From: Leifsonia sp. AG29
GTDB taxonomy: Bacteria; Actinomycetota; Actinomycetes; Actinomycetales; Microbacteriaceae
Length of the DNA: 64,000 nt
Direction: 5' to 3'
Assembly (NCBI RefSeq): GCF_009765225.1
Contig: NZ_VMSF01000001.1
Coordinates: 868,001 to 932,000, forward strand
Shown here: positions 8,885-20,603 of the stretch, in pieces
Position numbering within the stretch: the stretch's first letter is position 1
Layout of the letters: every line of letters starts with the position of its first letter
Notes under the pieces: generated by a model
Databases searched by the model: none
The model's input: the letters and a program-made list of their open reading frames with translations, nothing else
Told to the model about the DNA's origin: nothing
Program-made: the position numbers and the translations under genes

Positions 8885-11427
8885 TGCGCGTCCCTCTCAG
8901 CTGGCTCGGCGAGTACGTCGACCTGGAGCCCGGCACCACGGCCGAGGAGGTGCACGCCGCCCTCGTGTCCGTCGGGCTCGAGGAGGAGGACGTGCACACC
9001 TTCGAGATCGCGGGCCCGGTCGTGGTCGGGCAGGTGCTCTCCTTCGAGGAGGAGCCCCAGAGCAACGGCAAGACCATCCGCTGGTGCCAGGTCCGCGTCG
9101 CCCCCGAGGGCGAGAAGGCGGCCGACGGCGGCGAGGACGTCCGCGGCATCGTCTGCGGCGCCCGCAACTTCTTCGCCGGCGACAAGGTCGTCGTGACACT
9201 GCCGGGCTCGGTGCTTCCCGGCCCGTTCCCGATCGCCGCCCGCAAGACGTACGGCCACGTGTCCGACGGCATGATCGCCTCCGCCCGGGAGCTCGGCCTC
9301 GGCGACGACCACGCGGGCATCCTCCGCCTGTCGACGCTCGGCCTCGACCCGGAGGTCGGCACGGACGCGGTCTCGCTGCTCGGGCTCGACGACACCGCGG
9401 TGGAGGTCAACGTCACGCCGGACCGCGGCTACGCGTTCTCCATCCGCGGCATCGCCCGCGAGTACTCGCACGCGACCGGTGCCGCCTTCCGCGACCCGGC
9501 CGCCGCCGTCGGGCTGTACCCGGCGGGCGAGCACGCCAAGGGCTTCAGCGTCGGCATCGACGATCGTGCGCCCATCCGCGGCCGGGTCGGTGCCACGGTC
9601 TTCGTGACCCGTGTCGTCCGCGACGTCGACGGCTCCCGGCCGACGCCGGCCTGGATGGTCGCCCGGCTGAAGCTCGCCGGGATCCGGTCGATCTCCCTCG
9701 TCGTCGACATCACGAACTACGTCATGCTCGAGCTCGGCCAGCCCATCCACGGCTACGACCTCGACAAGCTCGCGGGAGGCATCGTCGTGCGCCGAGCGCA
9801 CGCGGGCGAGACGCTCGTGACGCTCGACGACCAGACCCGCACCCTCGACGGGGAGGACCTCCTCATCACGGACGAGTCCGGGGCCATCGGCCTCGCGGGC
9901 GTCATGGGCGGTGCCGCGACCGAGATCGGGCCGGAGACGCGCAACGTGCTGGTCGAGGCGGCCAACTTCGATCCCGTGTCTATCGCGCGGACCGCTCGCC
10001 GCCACAAGCTGCCGAGCGAGGCGTCGAAGCGCTTCGAGCGCGGAGTCGACCCCCGGGTCGCCGTCGCGGCGGCTGCCCGCGTCGTCCAGCTGCTCGAGCA
10101 GCTGGCCGGGGGCAAGGCGGACGAGCTCGGGTCGTTCCACGACGCGTCCGACGAGGTCGAGCCGATCCGCCTGCCCGAGGGGTACATCCCGGGGCTCATC
10201 GGCGTCGACTTCACCGACGACGAGGTCCGCGACGCGCTGGCGGAGATCGGAGGCGCCCTCACGGAGGAGCCGGGTGCCCTGCTGGTCACCCCGCCCAGCT
10301 GGCGTCCCGACCTCCGCGACAAGTCCGATCTCGCCGAAGAGGTGGCCCGCATCGTGGGTTACGACCGCATCCCCTCGGTGCTGCCGGTCGCGCCTCCCGG
10401 GCGCGGCCTGACCCGTGCGCAACGCCTCCGCCGTTCGGTCTCGCAGATGCTCGCCGACAACGGGTCCACCGAGGTCTTGTCGTTCCCGTTCGTCAGCGAG
10501 CACGACAACGACCTGTTCGGTGCGGCCGAGCCGGGCGGCGTCCGCGCGGTGAAGCTGGCCAACGCCCTCGACGCGACGGCGCCGTACCTGCGCACCTCCC
10601 TCCTCCCCGGGCTGGTCGATGCGGCCAAGCGCAACCTGGCCCGCGGCCTGGTCGACCTGTCGCTGTACGAGACCGGCACGGTGTTCCTCCCCGGTGACGG
10701 CGCGCTCGGCTCGGCCGAGCTGCCCGTCGGGGCCGAGCTCCCCTCCGAGGCGACGCTCGCGGCGCTCAACGCCGGCATCCCGCACCAGCCGCGGCACCTG
10801 GCAGGTCTGGTGCTCGGCAACCGGCTCGAGAAGCAGCCGGGCGTGCCGCCCGTGGCCGCCGGCCTGTCCGACGCGCTCGACCTGGTGCGCCAGGCGGCCT
10901 CGGCGGTGGGCGCGGAGGTGCGCTTCGTCCAGGGGCGCCATCAAGCCCTCCACCCGGGCCGCACGGCGCTGGTCGTCGCGACCGGCGCCGACGGCTCCGA
11001 GACCACGGTGGGCTTCGCGGGCGAGCTGCTGCCGGCCCTCGCGGCGGAACTCGACCTGCCGCGCGTCGTCGCGGTGTTCGAGCTCGACCTCGATCTGCTC
11101 CTCGACATCGCTCCGACCGAGGTCGTGGCGCGGGTCATCGCGGGCTTGCCCGCCGCCACGCAGGACCTCTCCCTGGTCGTCCCGGCGGACGTGCCGGCCG
11201 GAGACGTGCTACGGGCCGTTCGGGACGGCGCCGGCGCCCTGCTCGAGGACATCCGTCTCGTCGACGACTATCGCGGGGCCGGGATCGCCGCCGGCAGCAA
11301 GAGCCTGACCTTCGCGCTGCGGTTCCGCGCGGAGGACCGCACGCTGACGGCGGCCGAGGCGAGCGAGGCGAAGCTCGCCGGTGCGGCCCGGGCGGGAGAG
11401 CTCTTCGGCGCCGCGATCCGGGAGTGA
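8884..11427 (+). CDS. pheT: Phenylalanine-tRNA ligase beta subunit
   Basis: 847 aa from the ATG at 8884 ([20 protein letters not shown]). Domain order as in the family: an EMAPII-like tRNA-binding domain with the CGARNFFAGD segment (about 40-160), B3/4 editing domain (about 210-400; HKLPSEASKRFERGVD lies in it), B5 domain, catalytic-like core (LRTSLLPGLVDAAKRNL), and a C-terminal anticodon-binding FDX-ACB domain ending FRAEDRTLTAAEAS. It is translationally coupled to pheS. A large antisense ORF over this gene is compositional shadow. Confidence 0.96.
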   Translation: MRVPLSWLGEYVDLEPGTTAEEVHAALVSVGLEEEDVHTFEIAGPVVVGQVLSFEEEPQSNGKTIRWCQVRVAPEGEKAADGGEDVRGIVCGARNFFAGDKVVVTLPGSVLPGPFPIAARKTYGHVSDGMIASARELGLGDDHAGILRLSTLGLDPEVGTDAVSLLGLDDTAVEVNVTPDRGYAFSIRGIAREYSHATGAAFRDPAAAVGLYPAGEHAKGFSVGIDDRAPIRGRVGATVFVTRVVRDVDGSRPTPAWMVARLKLAGIRSISLVVDITNYVMLELGQPIHGYDLDKLAGGIVVRRAHAGETLVTLDDQTRTLDGEDLLITDESGAIGLAGVMGGAATEIGPETRNVLVEAANFDPVSIARTARRHKLPSEASKRFERGVDPRVAVAAAARVVQLLEQLAGGKADELGSFHDASDEVEPIRLPEGYIPGLIGVDFTDDEVRDALAEIGGALTEEPGALLVTPPSWRPDLRDKSDLAEEVARIVGYDRIPSVLPVAPPGRGLTRAQRLRRSVSQMLADNGSTEVLSFPFVSEHDNDLFGAAEPGGVRAVKLANALDATAPYLRTSLLPGLVDAAKRNLARGLVDLSLYETGTVFLPGDGALGSAELPVGAELPSEATLAALNAGIPHQPRHLAGLVLGNRLEKQPGVPPVAAGLSDALDLVRQAASAVGAEVRFVQGRHQALHPGRTALVVATGADGSETTVGFAGELLPALAAELDLPRVVAVFELDLDLLLDIAPTEVVARVIAGLPAATQDLSLVVPADVPAGDVLRAVRDGAGALLEDIRLVDDYRGAGIAAGSKSLTFALRFRAEDRTLTAAEASEAKLAGAARAGELFGAAIRE

Positions 11428-11446
11428 GGGAGGTGCGCCGGGCGAT

Positions 11447-11477
11447 TTGGCGGCGCACCGGGGAGGAGCGCTAGGGT
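11447..11477 (+). promoter_or_regulatory. Candidate promoter of the arginine operon
   Basis: TTGGCG at 11447-11452 and TAGGGT at 11472-11477 (19-bp spacer) place the transcription start at about 11484, the A of the ATG of the Arg-rich leader ORF. The leader peptide would thus be translated from a leaderless mRNA. Confidence 0.5.
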
Positions 11478-11483
11478 TGACCC

Positions 11484-11570
11484 ATGCTTTCCGTCCGGCG
11501 CATCACCGACCCGCGCGCGGCTCTCGCCGCCCGCGCTCTGCGCCGACGCCTGCGCGACCGCCGAAGCTAG
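11484..11570 (+). CDS. Arg-rich 28-aa ORF, candidate arginine leader peptide
   Basis: Twenty-eight codons from ATG 11484 to TAG 11568-11570, ten of them Arg (codons 5, 6, 11, 17, 20-22, 24, 26 and 27), ending 85 nt before argC. It starts exactly six bases behind a TAGGGT -10 box. The position directly upstream of the arginine biosynthetic operon, the clustered Arg codons near the 3' end and the absence of any conserved protein function suggest an attenuation leader: ribosomes stalling for Arg-tRNA would expose or mask downstream RNA segments. Caution: off-frame ORFs in this GC-rich DNA are often Arg-rich, so chance is a real alternative. Confidence 0.5.
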   Translation: MLSVRRITDPRAALAARALRRRLRDRRS

Positions 11571-11582
11571 GCGGCGCTCGGG

Positions 11583-11601
11583 CGATCCTTCACGAGGATC
11601 G
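11583..11601 (+). promoter_or_regulatory. Hairpin between the leader ORF and argC
   Basis: CGATCCT (11583-11589) pairs with AGGATCG (11595-11601), a perfect 7-bp stem with a 5-nt loop. In addition GGCGGCG (11570-11576) can pair either upstream with CGCCGCC inside the leader ORF (11525-11531) or, in part, downstream with GCCGCC (11610-11615), which would be mutually exclusive structures as expected of an attenuator. There is no U-tract. Confidence 0.4.
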
Positions 11602-11655
11602 ACGTGGGTGCCGCCGTCGCCGAGGCCCCTGTCGTCCACTCGAAAAGGAACAAGC

Positions 11656-12711
11656 ATGACACTCTCGGTCGCCGTCGCCGGCGCCTCCGGATACGCGGGC
11701 GGAGAGCTGCTGCGCATCCTCGCCGGCCACCCGGAGTTCGAGATCCGCACCGTCACCGCGCACCAGAACGCGGGCCAGCCGCTGATCGCGCACCAGCCGC
11801 ACCTCCGTTCGCTCGCGCACCTGACCCTCTCGGAGAGCACCCCGGAGAACCTCGCGGGGCACGACGTCGTCTTCCTGGCGCTCCCGCACGGCAAGTCGGG
11901 CGAGATCGCCGCGCAGCTTCCGGACGACACGCTCGTCGTCGACTGCGGGGCCGATCACCGCCTCGAGAGCGACGCCGACTGGGCGGCCTTCTACGGCGGC
12001 GCCTACTTCGGATCATGGGCCTACGGCGTTCCGGAGTTGCCCCTCCTGCGCGACGGAGCGACCCGGAAGCAGCGCGAGCGGCTGGTCGGCGCCAAGCGCA
12101 TCGCCGCCCCCGGCTGCAACGCCAGTGCCGTCTCCCTGGCGCTCGCACCCGGCATCAGCTCAGGGCTGATCGAGGAGGAGGACCTCGTCGCCGTGCTGGC
12201 GGTCGGCCCTTCGGGAGCGGGGAAGTCGCTCAAGACCATGTACCTGGCGAGTGAGATCCTCGGCTCGGCGAACCCGTACGCGGTCGGCGGCACCCACCGG
12301 CACATCCCCGAGATCCAGCAGAACCTCCGCAAGGCCGGAGCGGTCTCGCCGACCCTGTCCTTCACCCCGGTGCTCGTGCCCATGGCCCGCGGAATCCTGG
12401 CCACCTCCACAGCCCGGGTGAAGCCGGGAGTCACCGCCGAACAGGTGCAGGCGGCGTGGGAGGCGGCGTATGCAGGCGAGCCGTTCGTCCAGGTGCTGCC
12501 CGCGGGTCAGGTGCCGCGGACGGCCGACGTCCTCGGCGCGAACACCGTGCTCATCGGCGTCGCCCTCGACGAGGCCGTGGGGCGCGTGGTGACGGTGCTC
12601 GCCATCGACAATCTGTACAAGGGAACCGCCGGCGCGGCCGTCCAGTCCGCGAACATCGCGCTCGGGCTCGACGAGATCGCCGGCCTGAGCGTGGACGGAG
12701 TAGCGCCGTGA
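11656..12711 (+). CDS. argC: N-acetyl-gamma-glutamyl-phosphate reductase
   Basis: 351 aa. It catalyses the NADPH-dependent third step of arginine synthesis. The N-terminal Rossmann motif is [17 protein letters not shown]; the catalytic Cys lies in [13 protein letters not shown] (about residue 155), and [10 protein letters not shown] is the conserved C-domain segment. The ATG at 11656 has the ribosome site AAAAGGA; the frame is open 48 bases further upstream but without a better start. The TGA overlaps the argJ GTG. Confidence 0.96.
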   Translation: MTLSVAVAGASGYAGGELLRILAGHPEFEIRTVTAHQNAGQPLIAHQPHLRSLAHLTLSESTPENLAGHDVVFLALPHGKSGEIAAQLPDDTLVVDCGADHRLESDADWAAFYGGAYFGSWAYGVPELPLLRDGATRKQRERLVGAKRIAAPGCNASAVSLALAPGISSGLIEEEDLVAVLAVGPSGAGKSLKTMYLASEILGSANPYAVGGTHRHIPEIQQNLRKAGAVSPTLSFTPVLVPMARGILATSTARVKPGVTAEQVQAAWEAAYAGEPFVQVLPAGQVPRTADVLGANTVLIGVALDEAVGRVVTVLAIDNLYKGTAGAAVQSANIALGLDEIAGLSVDGVAP

Positions 12712-13862
12712 GCGTGACAGCCGCACAGGGATTCACGGCCGCCGGCGTGGTCGCGGGCCTCAAGTCGACCGGGAGGCGCGACATCGCGCTGGTGCAGAAC
12801 CTGGGTCCGTCGAACGCCGCCGCGGCCGTCTTCACCACGAACCGGTGCAAGGCCAACCCGGTGCTCTGGAGCGAGCGCGTCATCCAGGACGGGGTCGTGA
12901 CGGCCATCGTCCTGAACTCGGGGGGCGCCAACTGCTACACCGGCGCTCAGGGCTTCCAGACCACCCACGCCACGGCGGAGGCGGTCGCCGACCGGCTCGG
13001 GACCTCGGCGGGCGACGTCCTCGTCTGCTCCACCGGGCTCATCGGGGAGCAGCTCCCGCTCGACAAGCTCCTGGCCGGGGTCGAGGCCGCGGCAGCTGCG
13101 CTCGATCCGGAGGGCGGTCTCGACGCCGCCGAGGCGATCATGACGACCGACACCCGCCCGAAGGAGGCTCTCCACCGCTCCCCGGAGGGCTGGACGGTCG
13201 GCGGCATGGCGAAGGGCGCCGGAATGCTCGCCCCGGGCCTCGCCACCATGCTCGTGGTGCTGACGACCGATGCCGAGCTCGACTCCGAGGCCCTCGACCG
13301 CGCGCTCCGGGCGGCGACCCGGGTGACCTTCGACCGGCTCGACTCCGACGGCTGCATGTCGACCAACGACACGGTGGCCCTGCTGGGGTCGGGTGCGAGC
13401 GGCGTCGTGCCGGACGAGGCGGAGTTCGCGCTCGCCCTCACCGCGGTCTGCCGGAGCCTCGCCGAGCAGCTGCAGGCGGACGCCGAGGGCGCGTCGCACG
13501 ATGTCGCGATCGCGGTGGTGGGCGCCGCCACCGAGGAGGACGCGGTCGTCGTCGGCCGGGCCGTCTCGCGAAGCAACCTGTTCAAGGCGGCCATTTTCGG
13601 CAACGACCCCAACTGGGGCCGGGTGCTCGCCGCCGTCGGCACCACCGACGCGGCCTTCGACCCGTACGGCATCGACGTCGCGATCAACGGCGTCCAGGTG
13701 TGCACCGCGGGGGAGCCGGACCAGCCGCGCGACCTCGTCGACCTGACGCCGCGAGCGGTCCACGTGCTGATCGACCTCCACGCGGGGAGCGAGACGGCCA
13801 CCATCCTGACCAACGACCTGACGCACGACTACGTCCACGAGAACAGTGCCTACTCCAGCTGA
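12708..13862 (+). CDS. argJ: Bifunctional glutamate N-acetyltransferase / amino-acid acetyltransferase
   Basis: 384 aa from the GTG at 12708, which overlaps the argC stop (GTGA). ArgJ recycles the acetyl group from N-acetylornithine to glutamate and self-cleaves at a conserved Thr. That Thr is in [16 protein letters not shown] (about residue 181), followed by [16 protein letters not shown] and [16 protein letters not shown], both characteristic. With ArgJ here, the pathway is the cyclic acetyl pathway. The longer upstream frame is off-frame argC. Confidence 0.96.
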   Translation: MSVTAAQGFTAAGVVAGLKSTGRRDIALVQNLGPSNAAAAVFTTNRCKANPVLWSERVIQDGVVTAIVLNSGGANCYTGAQGFQTTHATAEAVADRLGTSAGDVLVCSTGLIGEQLPLDKLLAGVEAAAAALDPEGGLDAAEAIMTTDTRPKEALHRSPEGWTVGGMAKGAGMLAPGLATMLVVLTTDAELDSEALDRALRAATRVTFDRLDSDGCMSTNDTVALLGSGASGVVPDEAEFALALTAVCRSLAEQLQADAEGASHDVAIAVVGAATEEDAVVVGRAVSRSNLFKAAIFGNDPNWGRVLAAVGTTDAAFDPYGIDVAINGVQVCTAGEPDQPRDLVDLTPRAVHVLIDLHAGSETATILTNDLTHDYVHENSAYSS

Positions 13863-13863
13863 G

Positions 13864-14786
13864 ATGACCGACGTGACCGAGATACGCGAGAGCGCAGAAG
13901 CTGACAAGGCCGACCATGCGGAGGCCGCAGCCAAGGCCGCGACCCTGATCGAGTCGCTCCCGTGGCTCAAGACCTTCCACGACCGGATCATCGTCGTGAA
14001 GTTCGGCGGCAATGCCATGGTGAGCGCGGAGCTGCAGCGAAGCTTCGCCGAGGACATGGTGTACCTCCGCTACGCCGGGATCCGCCCGGTCGTGGTCCAC
14101 GGCGGCGGCCCCCAGATCTCCGCCATGCTCGACCGCCTCGGCATCGAGAGCGAGTTCCGCGGCGGCTACCGGGTGACCACGCCCGAGGCCATGGACATCG
14201 TCCGCATGGTCCTCACCGGCCAGATCAACCGCGACATCGTGGGCAACATCAACAAGCACGGACCGCTCGCCGCCGGACTCTCCGGCGAGGACGCCGGTCT
14301 CTTCGAGGGCCGCCGGCGCGGCGCCGTCGTCGACGGCGAGGAGGTCGACCTGGGGCTCGTCGGAGACGTCGTCGGCGTGAACCCGGAGGCGGTCCACGCG
14401 CAGATCGCCGCGGGGCGCATCCCGGTCGTCTCCTCCATCGCGCCCGACGTCGACGATCCGGGCCAGGCCCTCAACGTCAACGCCGACGCCGCGGCCGCAG
14501 CGCTCGCCGTGGCCCTCGGTGCGGCCAAGCTGGTCATCCTCACCGACGTCGCCGGACTCTACGGCAACTGGCCGAACCGCGACTCGCTGCTGTCGAAGAT
14601 CGACGCGAGCGAACTCCGCGAGCTGCTGCCGTCACTCGAGTCGGGCATGATCCCCAAGATGTCGGCCTGCCTCGATGCGGTCGACGGGGGTGTCCCGAAG
14701 GCGGCGATCATCGACGGGCGGGTGCCGCACTCGATCCTCCTCGAGGTCTTCACCCAGTCCGGCATCGGAACGGAGGTGGTGGCCGC

Positions 14787-14790
<4 letters not shown>
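13864..14790 (+). CDS. argB: Acetylglutamate kinase
   Basis: 308 aa from the ATG at 13864, one base after the argJ stop. It phosphorylates N-acetylglutamate, the second and normally Arg-inhibited step. The motifs VVKFGGNAM (ATP binding, about 44-52), [10 protein letters not shown] and [12 protein letters not shown] are all present. An N-terminal helix of about 40 residues precedes the core, as in the hexameric arginine-sensitive enzymes, so feedback inhibition by arginine is likely (inference). Confidence 0.95.
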
Positions 14791-18455
<3,665 letters not shown>

Positions 18456-18456
<1 letters not shown>

Positions 18457-18578
18457 TGGCCCGCTTCCAGCCCGAGAACAAGCGACCGTGGCTCATCCCG
18501 CTGATCGTCGTCGTCGCGGTCGCCGTGGTCGTGATCGGCCTGATCGCGACCGTGGTCGCCGGCGGCCGCATCTTCTGA
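18456..18578 (+). CDS. 40-aa single-pass membrane protein
   Basis: ATG 18456 overlaps the argH TGA by one base and the frame ends at 18578, one base before the next gene. The product begins MARFQPENKRPW, has one strongly hydrophobic segment (about residues 13-35, Val/Ile/Ala) and ends GGRIF. The position inside a coupled operon and the clear membrane topology suggest a real small protein, but I do not recognise it. A basic N-terminus would place the tail outside. Confidence 0.65.
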
Positions 18579-18579
18579 G

Positions 18580-19221
18580 GTGAGCTCCGAGACCGCGCTG
18601 TTCCGGCCGGACCGGGAGTTCTTCCTCGCGTCGTCCCTCGAGGTGGCGCCGCGCCTCCTCGGCGGTGTCCTCCGGCACGAGTCACCCGACGGGCCGGTGT
18701 CGCTGCGGCTGACCGAGGTGGAGGCGTACATCGGCGACGGCGCCGACCCCGGCTCCCACGCCTTCCGGGGTCGCACCCGGCGCAACGCCGTCATGTACGG
18801 ACCGCCCGGGCATCTTTACGCCTACTTCACGTACGGCATGCACGTCTGCGCCAACATCGTCTGCTCGCCCGAGGGGGAGGCGTCGGCGGTGCTGCTGCGG
18901 GGTGCCGAGGTGGTGGAGGGTGCCGGGTTGGCGGAGGTGCGACGCGGCGGCCCGAGCGGCAGGCGCGTCCCCGTCCGCGACCTGGCGCGTGGCCCCGCAC
19001 GCCTGGTCGTGGCCGCCGGTATGAGCCTCGCCGACGACGGCGCCGATCTGTTCGAGGCGCCGTTCGACCTGCAGGTGCCGGTGGAGCAGCAGGATTACGC
19101 GACGGGTCCGCGCACGGGTGTCTCCGGCGCCGGTGGGGGCGCGGCGTTCCCGTGGCGCTACTGGTTGCCGGACGAGCCGACGGTGTCCCCGTACAAGCGG
19201 CACCCGAAGTCTCACGACTGA
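18580..19221 (+). CDS. 3-methyladenine DNA glycosylase (AAG/MPG family)
   Basis: 213 aa from GTG 18580. It is a base-excision repair enzyme that removes 3-alkyladenine and related bases. Family signatures are LRLTEVEAYIGDGADPGSHA (with the catalytic Glu), RGRTRRNAVMYGPPGHLYAY and the following FTYGMHVCANIVC (DNA-intercalating and catalytic pocket), then AVLLRGAEVVEG. It is last in the argCJBDFH-membrane protein run, with single-base spacing. Length is normal. Confidence 0.93.
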   Translation: MSSETALFRPDREFFLASSLEVAPRLLGGVLRHESPDGPVSLRLTEVEAYIGDGADPGSHAFRGRTRRNAVMYGPPGHLYAYFTYGMHVCANIVCSPEGEASAVLLRGAEVVEGAGLAEVRRGGPSGRRVPVRDLARGPARLVVAAGMSLADDGADLFEAPFDLQVPVEQQDYATGPRTGVSGAGGGAAFPWRYWLPDEPTVSPYKRHPKSHD

Positions 19222-19245
19222 CGCGGAGAGCCCCTCGGCAGGTCG

Positions 19246-19845
19246 TCAGCCGGCGGCGATCCGGTACAGTCCCGCGCATGCGCAGGCCCAGATGAGGCTC
19301 GTCAGGGTGCCGATGATGAAGCGCTCCCGCGCCTGTCCCTCCACGAGCTCGGTGAACCGGCCGACGCCCTTGATCGCGACCAGGACCGCCAGGGCCTCGG
19401 GGAATCCCGCCATGATGGAGGCTGCCGCGGCCAGCCGCTCCAGGAGCCCGATCGTCGTCCCTCCCCGGAGGACCTCGCGCGCGGTCTCGCCCTGCGCCGT
19501 CATCTCGTGGACGACGATGCCGCCGTTGATGCCGGGCTGCGTGGTGCTCCGCGTCGCCAGGACGAGGACCAGCTGGGAGGCGGGACCGCCGCCCAGCACG
19601 GCGAGCGCGAGGGCGACGATGCCGATGAGCACCCGGAAGACGGGAGGCGCCGGGTGCGGGGTGAGGAGCACCAGCACGATGGCGAGAGCGAGCAGGCCGG
19701 TGGCCACGTAGACGAGGGGGCGGCGCGGGCTGCGCAGCGTGGCGACGATGCAGCACAGGGAGGCGATCGACACCACGGGCGTCATGGCCCAGAGCGAGAT
19801 GGGGAGGAGCGCGCCCAGCACGGCGGGCAGCGGAAGGGTGGTCAT
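19246..19845 (-). CDS. Membrane protein paired with SatD
   Basis: 199 aa with about five hydrophobic segments (for example VYVATGLLALAIVLVLL, VLIGIVALALAVLGGGP and the C-terminal IIGTLTSLIWACACAGLYRI). A cytoplasmic region between segments 3 and 4 contains LRGGTTIGLLERLAAAASIM. The ATG at 19845 overlaps the satD stop, so the two form one transcription unit. No catalytic motif is seen and the function is unknown; proteins of this type commonly accompany SatD-family genes. Confidence 0.75.
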   Translation of the reverse strand: MTTLPLPAVLGALLPISLWAMTPVVSIASLCCIVATLRSPRRPLVYVATGLLALAIVLVLLTPHPAPPVFRVLIGIVALALAVLGGGPASQLVLVLATRSTTQPGINGGIVVHEMTAQGETAREVLRGGTTIGLLERLAAAASIMAGFPEALAVLVAIKGVGRFTELVEGQARERFIIGTLTSLIWACACAGLYRIAAG

Positions 19846-20474
19846 GCGTTCTCCGGTCTGCGGGATGCGGGCTGGGACTGCGCGGCGTCGGCGCTCTCCA
19901 TCAGCCTAGTCAGAGCCGGGAGAGCCGCCTGCTCGACGCGGAGGGCGGCCGCGCGAGCTCGATCGCTCGCCGACTGCGCGGTGATGCCGAGTCGTTCGGC
20001 GGCCTGCGCCTGCGTGAGACCCGAGGTGACGAGGTCGTACAGCTCCCAGCCGGGATCGGTGCGGCCCTGCCGCAGCGTCAGCAGCAGGTCGGCCAGCGCC
20101 TCCACGTCGGACGCCGGCCGGGCATCGGCGACGGCCTCGGCGGCGAACCGGGTGGCGGATCGCTTCGCCCGGGTGACGGCCGCGCGGGCCGCGACGAACG
20201 CATCGCCCGCGGCCTCCCGCGTGTGCTCGGGGAGGGGGGTGCGGACGGCGCCGATGCCGAGACCGACGCTCCAGCGGCCCCCGCGAGTCAGTTCGAGGAC
20301 GAGCTGCAAGGCCGTGGCCGCATCGCCGGTGAGGGCCTGGAGCTCGTCGCCGGCGTTGCGGTCGACCGGCAGCGCGAGCATGGCTCCGTGGTCCGCCTCG
20401 ATGCGGGCGAGAGCGTCGCCCACCAGATCGGGCTTGGAGCGGCTGCCTACCTGGTCTGCGGTGACGACGAACAT
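19842..20474 (-). CDS. SatD family protein with C-terminal helix-turn-helix
   Basis: 210 aa from ATG 20474, preceded by AGGAGG. The N-terminus MFVVTADQVGSRSKPDLVGD matches the SatD family, named after a gene of the S. mutans acid-tolerance locus; the biochemical role is not established. The C-terminal 60 residues hold a sigma-like helix-turn-helix (GLTQAQAAERLGITAQSASD) suggesting DNA binding. The three palindromes directly upstream make autoregulation plausible (inference). It is co-transcribed with the downstream membrane protein. Confidence 0.78.
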   Translation of the reverse strand: MFVVTADQVGSRSKPDLVGDALARIEADHGAMLALPVDRNAGDELQALTGDAATALQLVLELTRGGRWSVGLGIGAVRTPLPEHTREAAGDAFVAARAAVTRAKRSATRFAAEAVADARPASDVEALADLLLTLRQGRTDPGWELYDLVTSGLTQAQAAERLGITAQSASDRARAAALRVEQAALPALTRLMESADAAQSQPASRRPENA

Positions 20475-20484
20475 GCGGTCCTCC

Positions 20485-20502
20485 TCAGGTCTGCAAACCT
20501 GA
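20485..20502. promoter_or_regulatory. Palindromic operator 1 (satD promoter)
   Basis: TCAGGTCTGCAAACCTGA has perfect 6-bp arms TCAGGT/ACCTGA and a 6-bp centre. It lies just downstream of the presumed satD transcription start, next to the satD ribosome site. Confidence 0.65.
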
Positions 20503-20507
20503 TGGTG

Positions 20508-20513
20508 ACTATA
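20508..20513 (-). promoter_or_regulatory. -10 box of satD
   Basis: On the reverse strand this reads TATAGT, a good -10 hexamer, 34 bases before the satD ATG. It lies between palindromes 1 and 2, so a protein bound there would cover the promoter. Confidence 0.5.
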
Positions 20514-20531
20514 TCAGGTGTGTAGGCCTTA
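20514..20531. promoter_or_regulatory. Palindromic operator 2 (satD promoter)
   Basis: TCAGGTGTGTAGGCCTTA is an imperfect copy of operator 1, starting exactly 29 bp after it and occupying the spacer/-35 region of the satD promoter. Confidence 0.6.
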
Positions 20532-20542
20532 TGGATAGTCGA

Positions 20543-20560
20543 TCAGGGTTCTGGACCTGA
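20543..20560. promoter_or_regulatory. Palindromic operator 3 (satD-tyrS intergenic region)
   Basis: TCAGGGTTCTGGACCTGA keeps the TCAGG...CCTGA arms and begins exactly 29 bp after operator 2. A flanking G-A/T-C pair extends the inverted repeat (GATCAGG...CCTGATC). Confidence 0.65.
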
Positions 20561-20591
20561 TCGGTACGACGAGCGCCGACCGCCCCGCTGA

Positions 20592-20597
20592 TACCCT
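20592..20597 (+). promoter_or_regulatory. -10 box of tyrS
   Basis: TACCCT ends six bases before the GTG at 20604, fitting a leaderless start. A GTG directly abutting the box (20598) is in the same frame but would lie upstream of the transcription start. Confidence 0.45.
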
Positions 20598-20603
20598 GTG
20601 ACG

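Noticed and set aside
8617-10953. Long reverse-strand open frame (778 codons) over pheT
   Set aside because: It lies wholly antisense to a clearly conserved gene, is Arg/Asp/Gly-rich without motifs, and is the usual third-position shadow in GC-rich DNA. The same holds for the frames at 266-1636, 12507-14057, 30490-32091, 36064-38133, 38647-40458 and 40250-42754.
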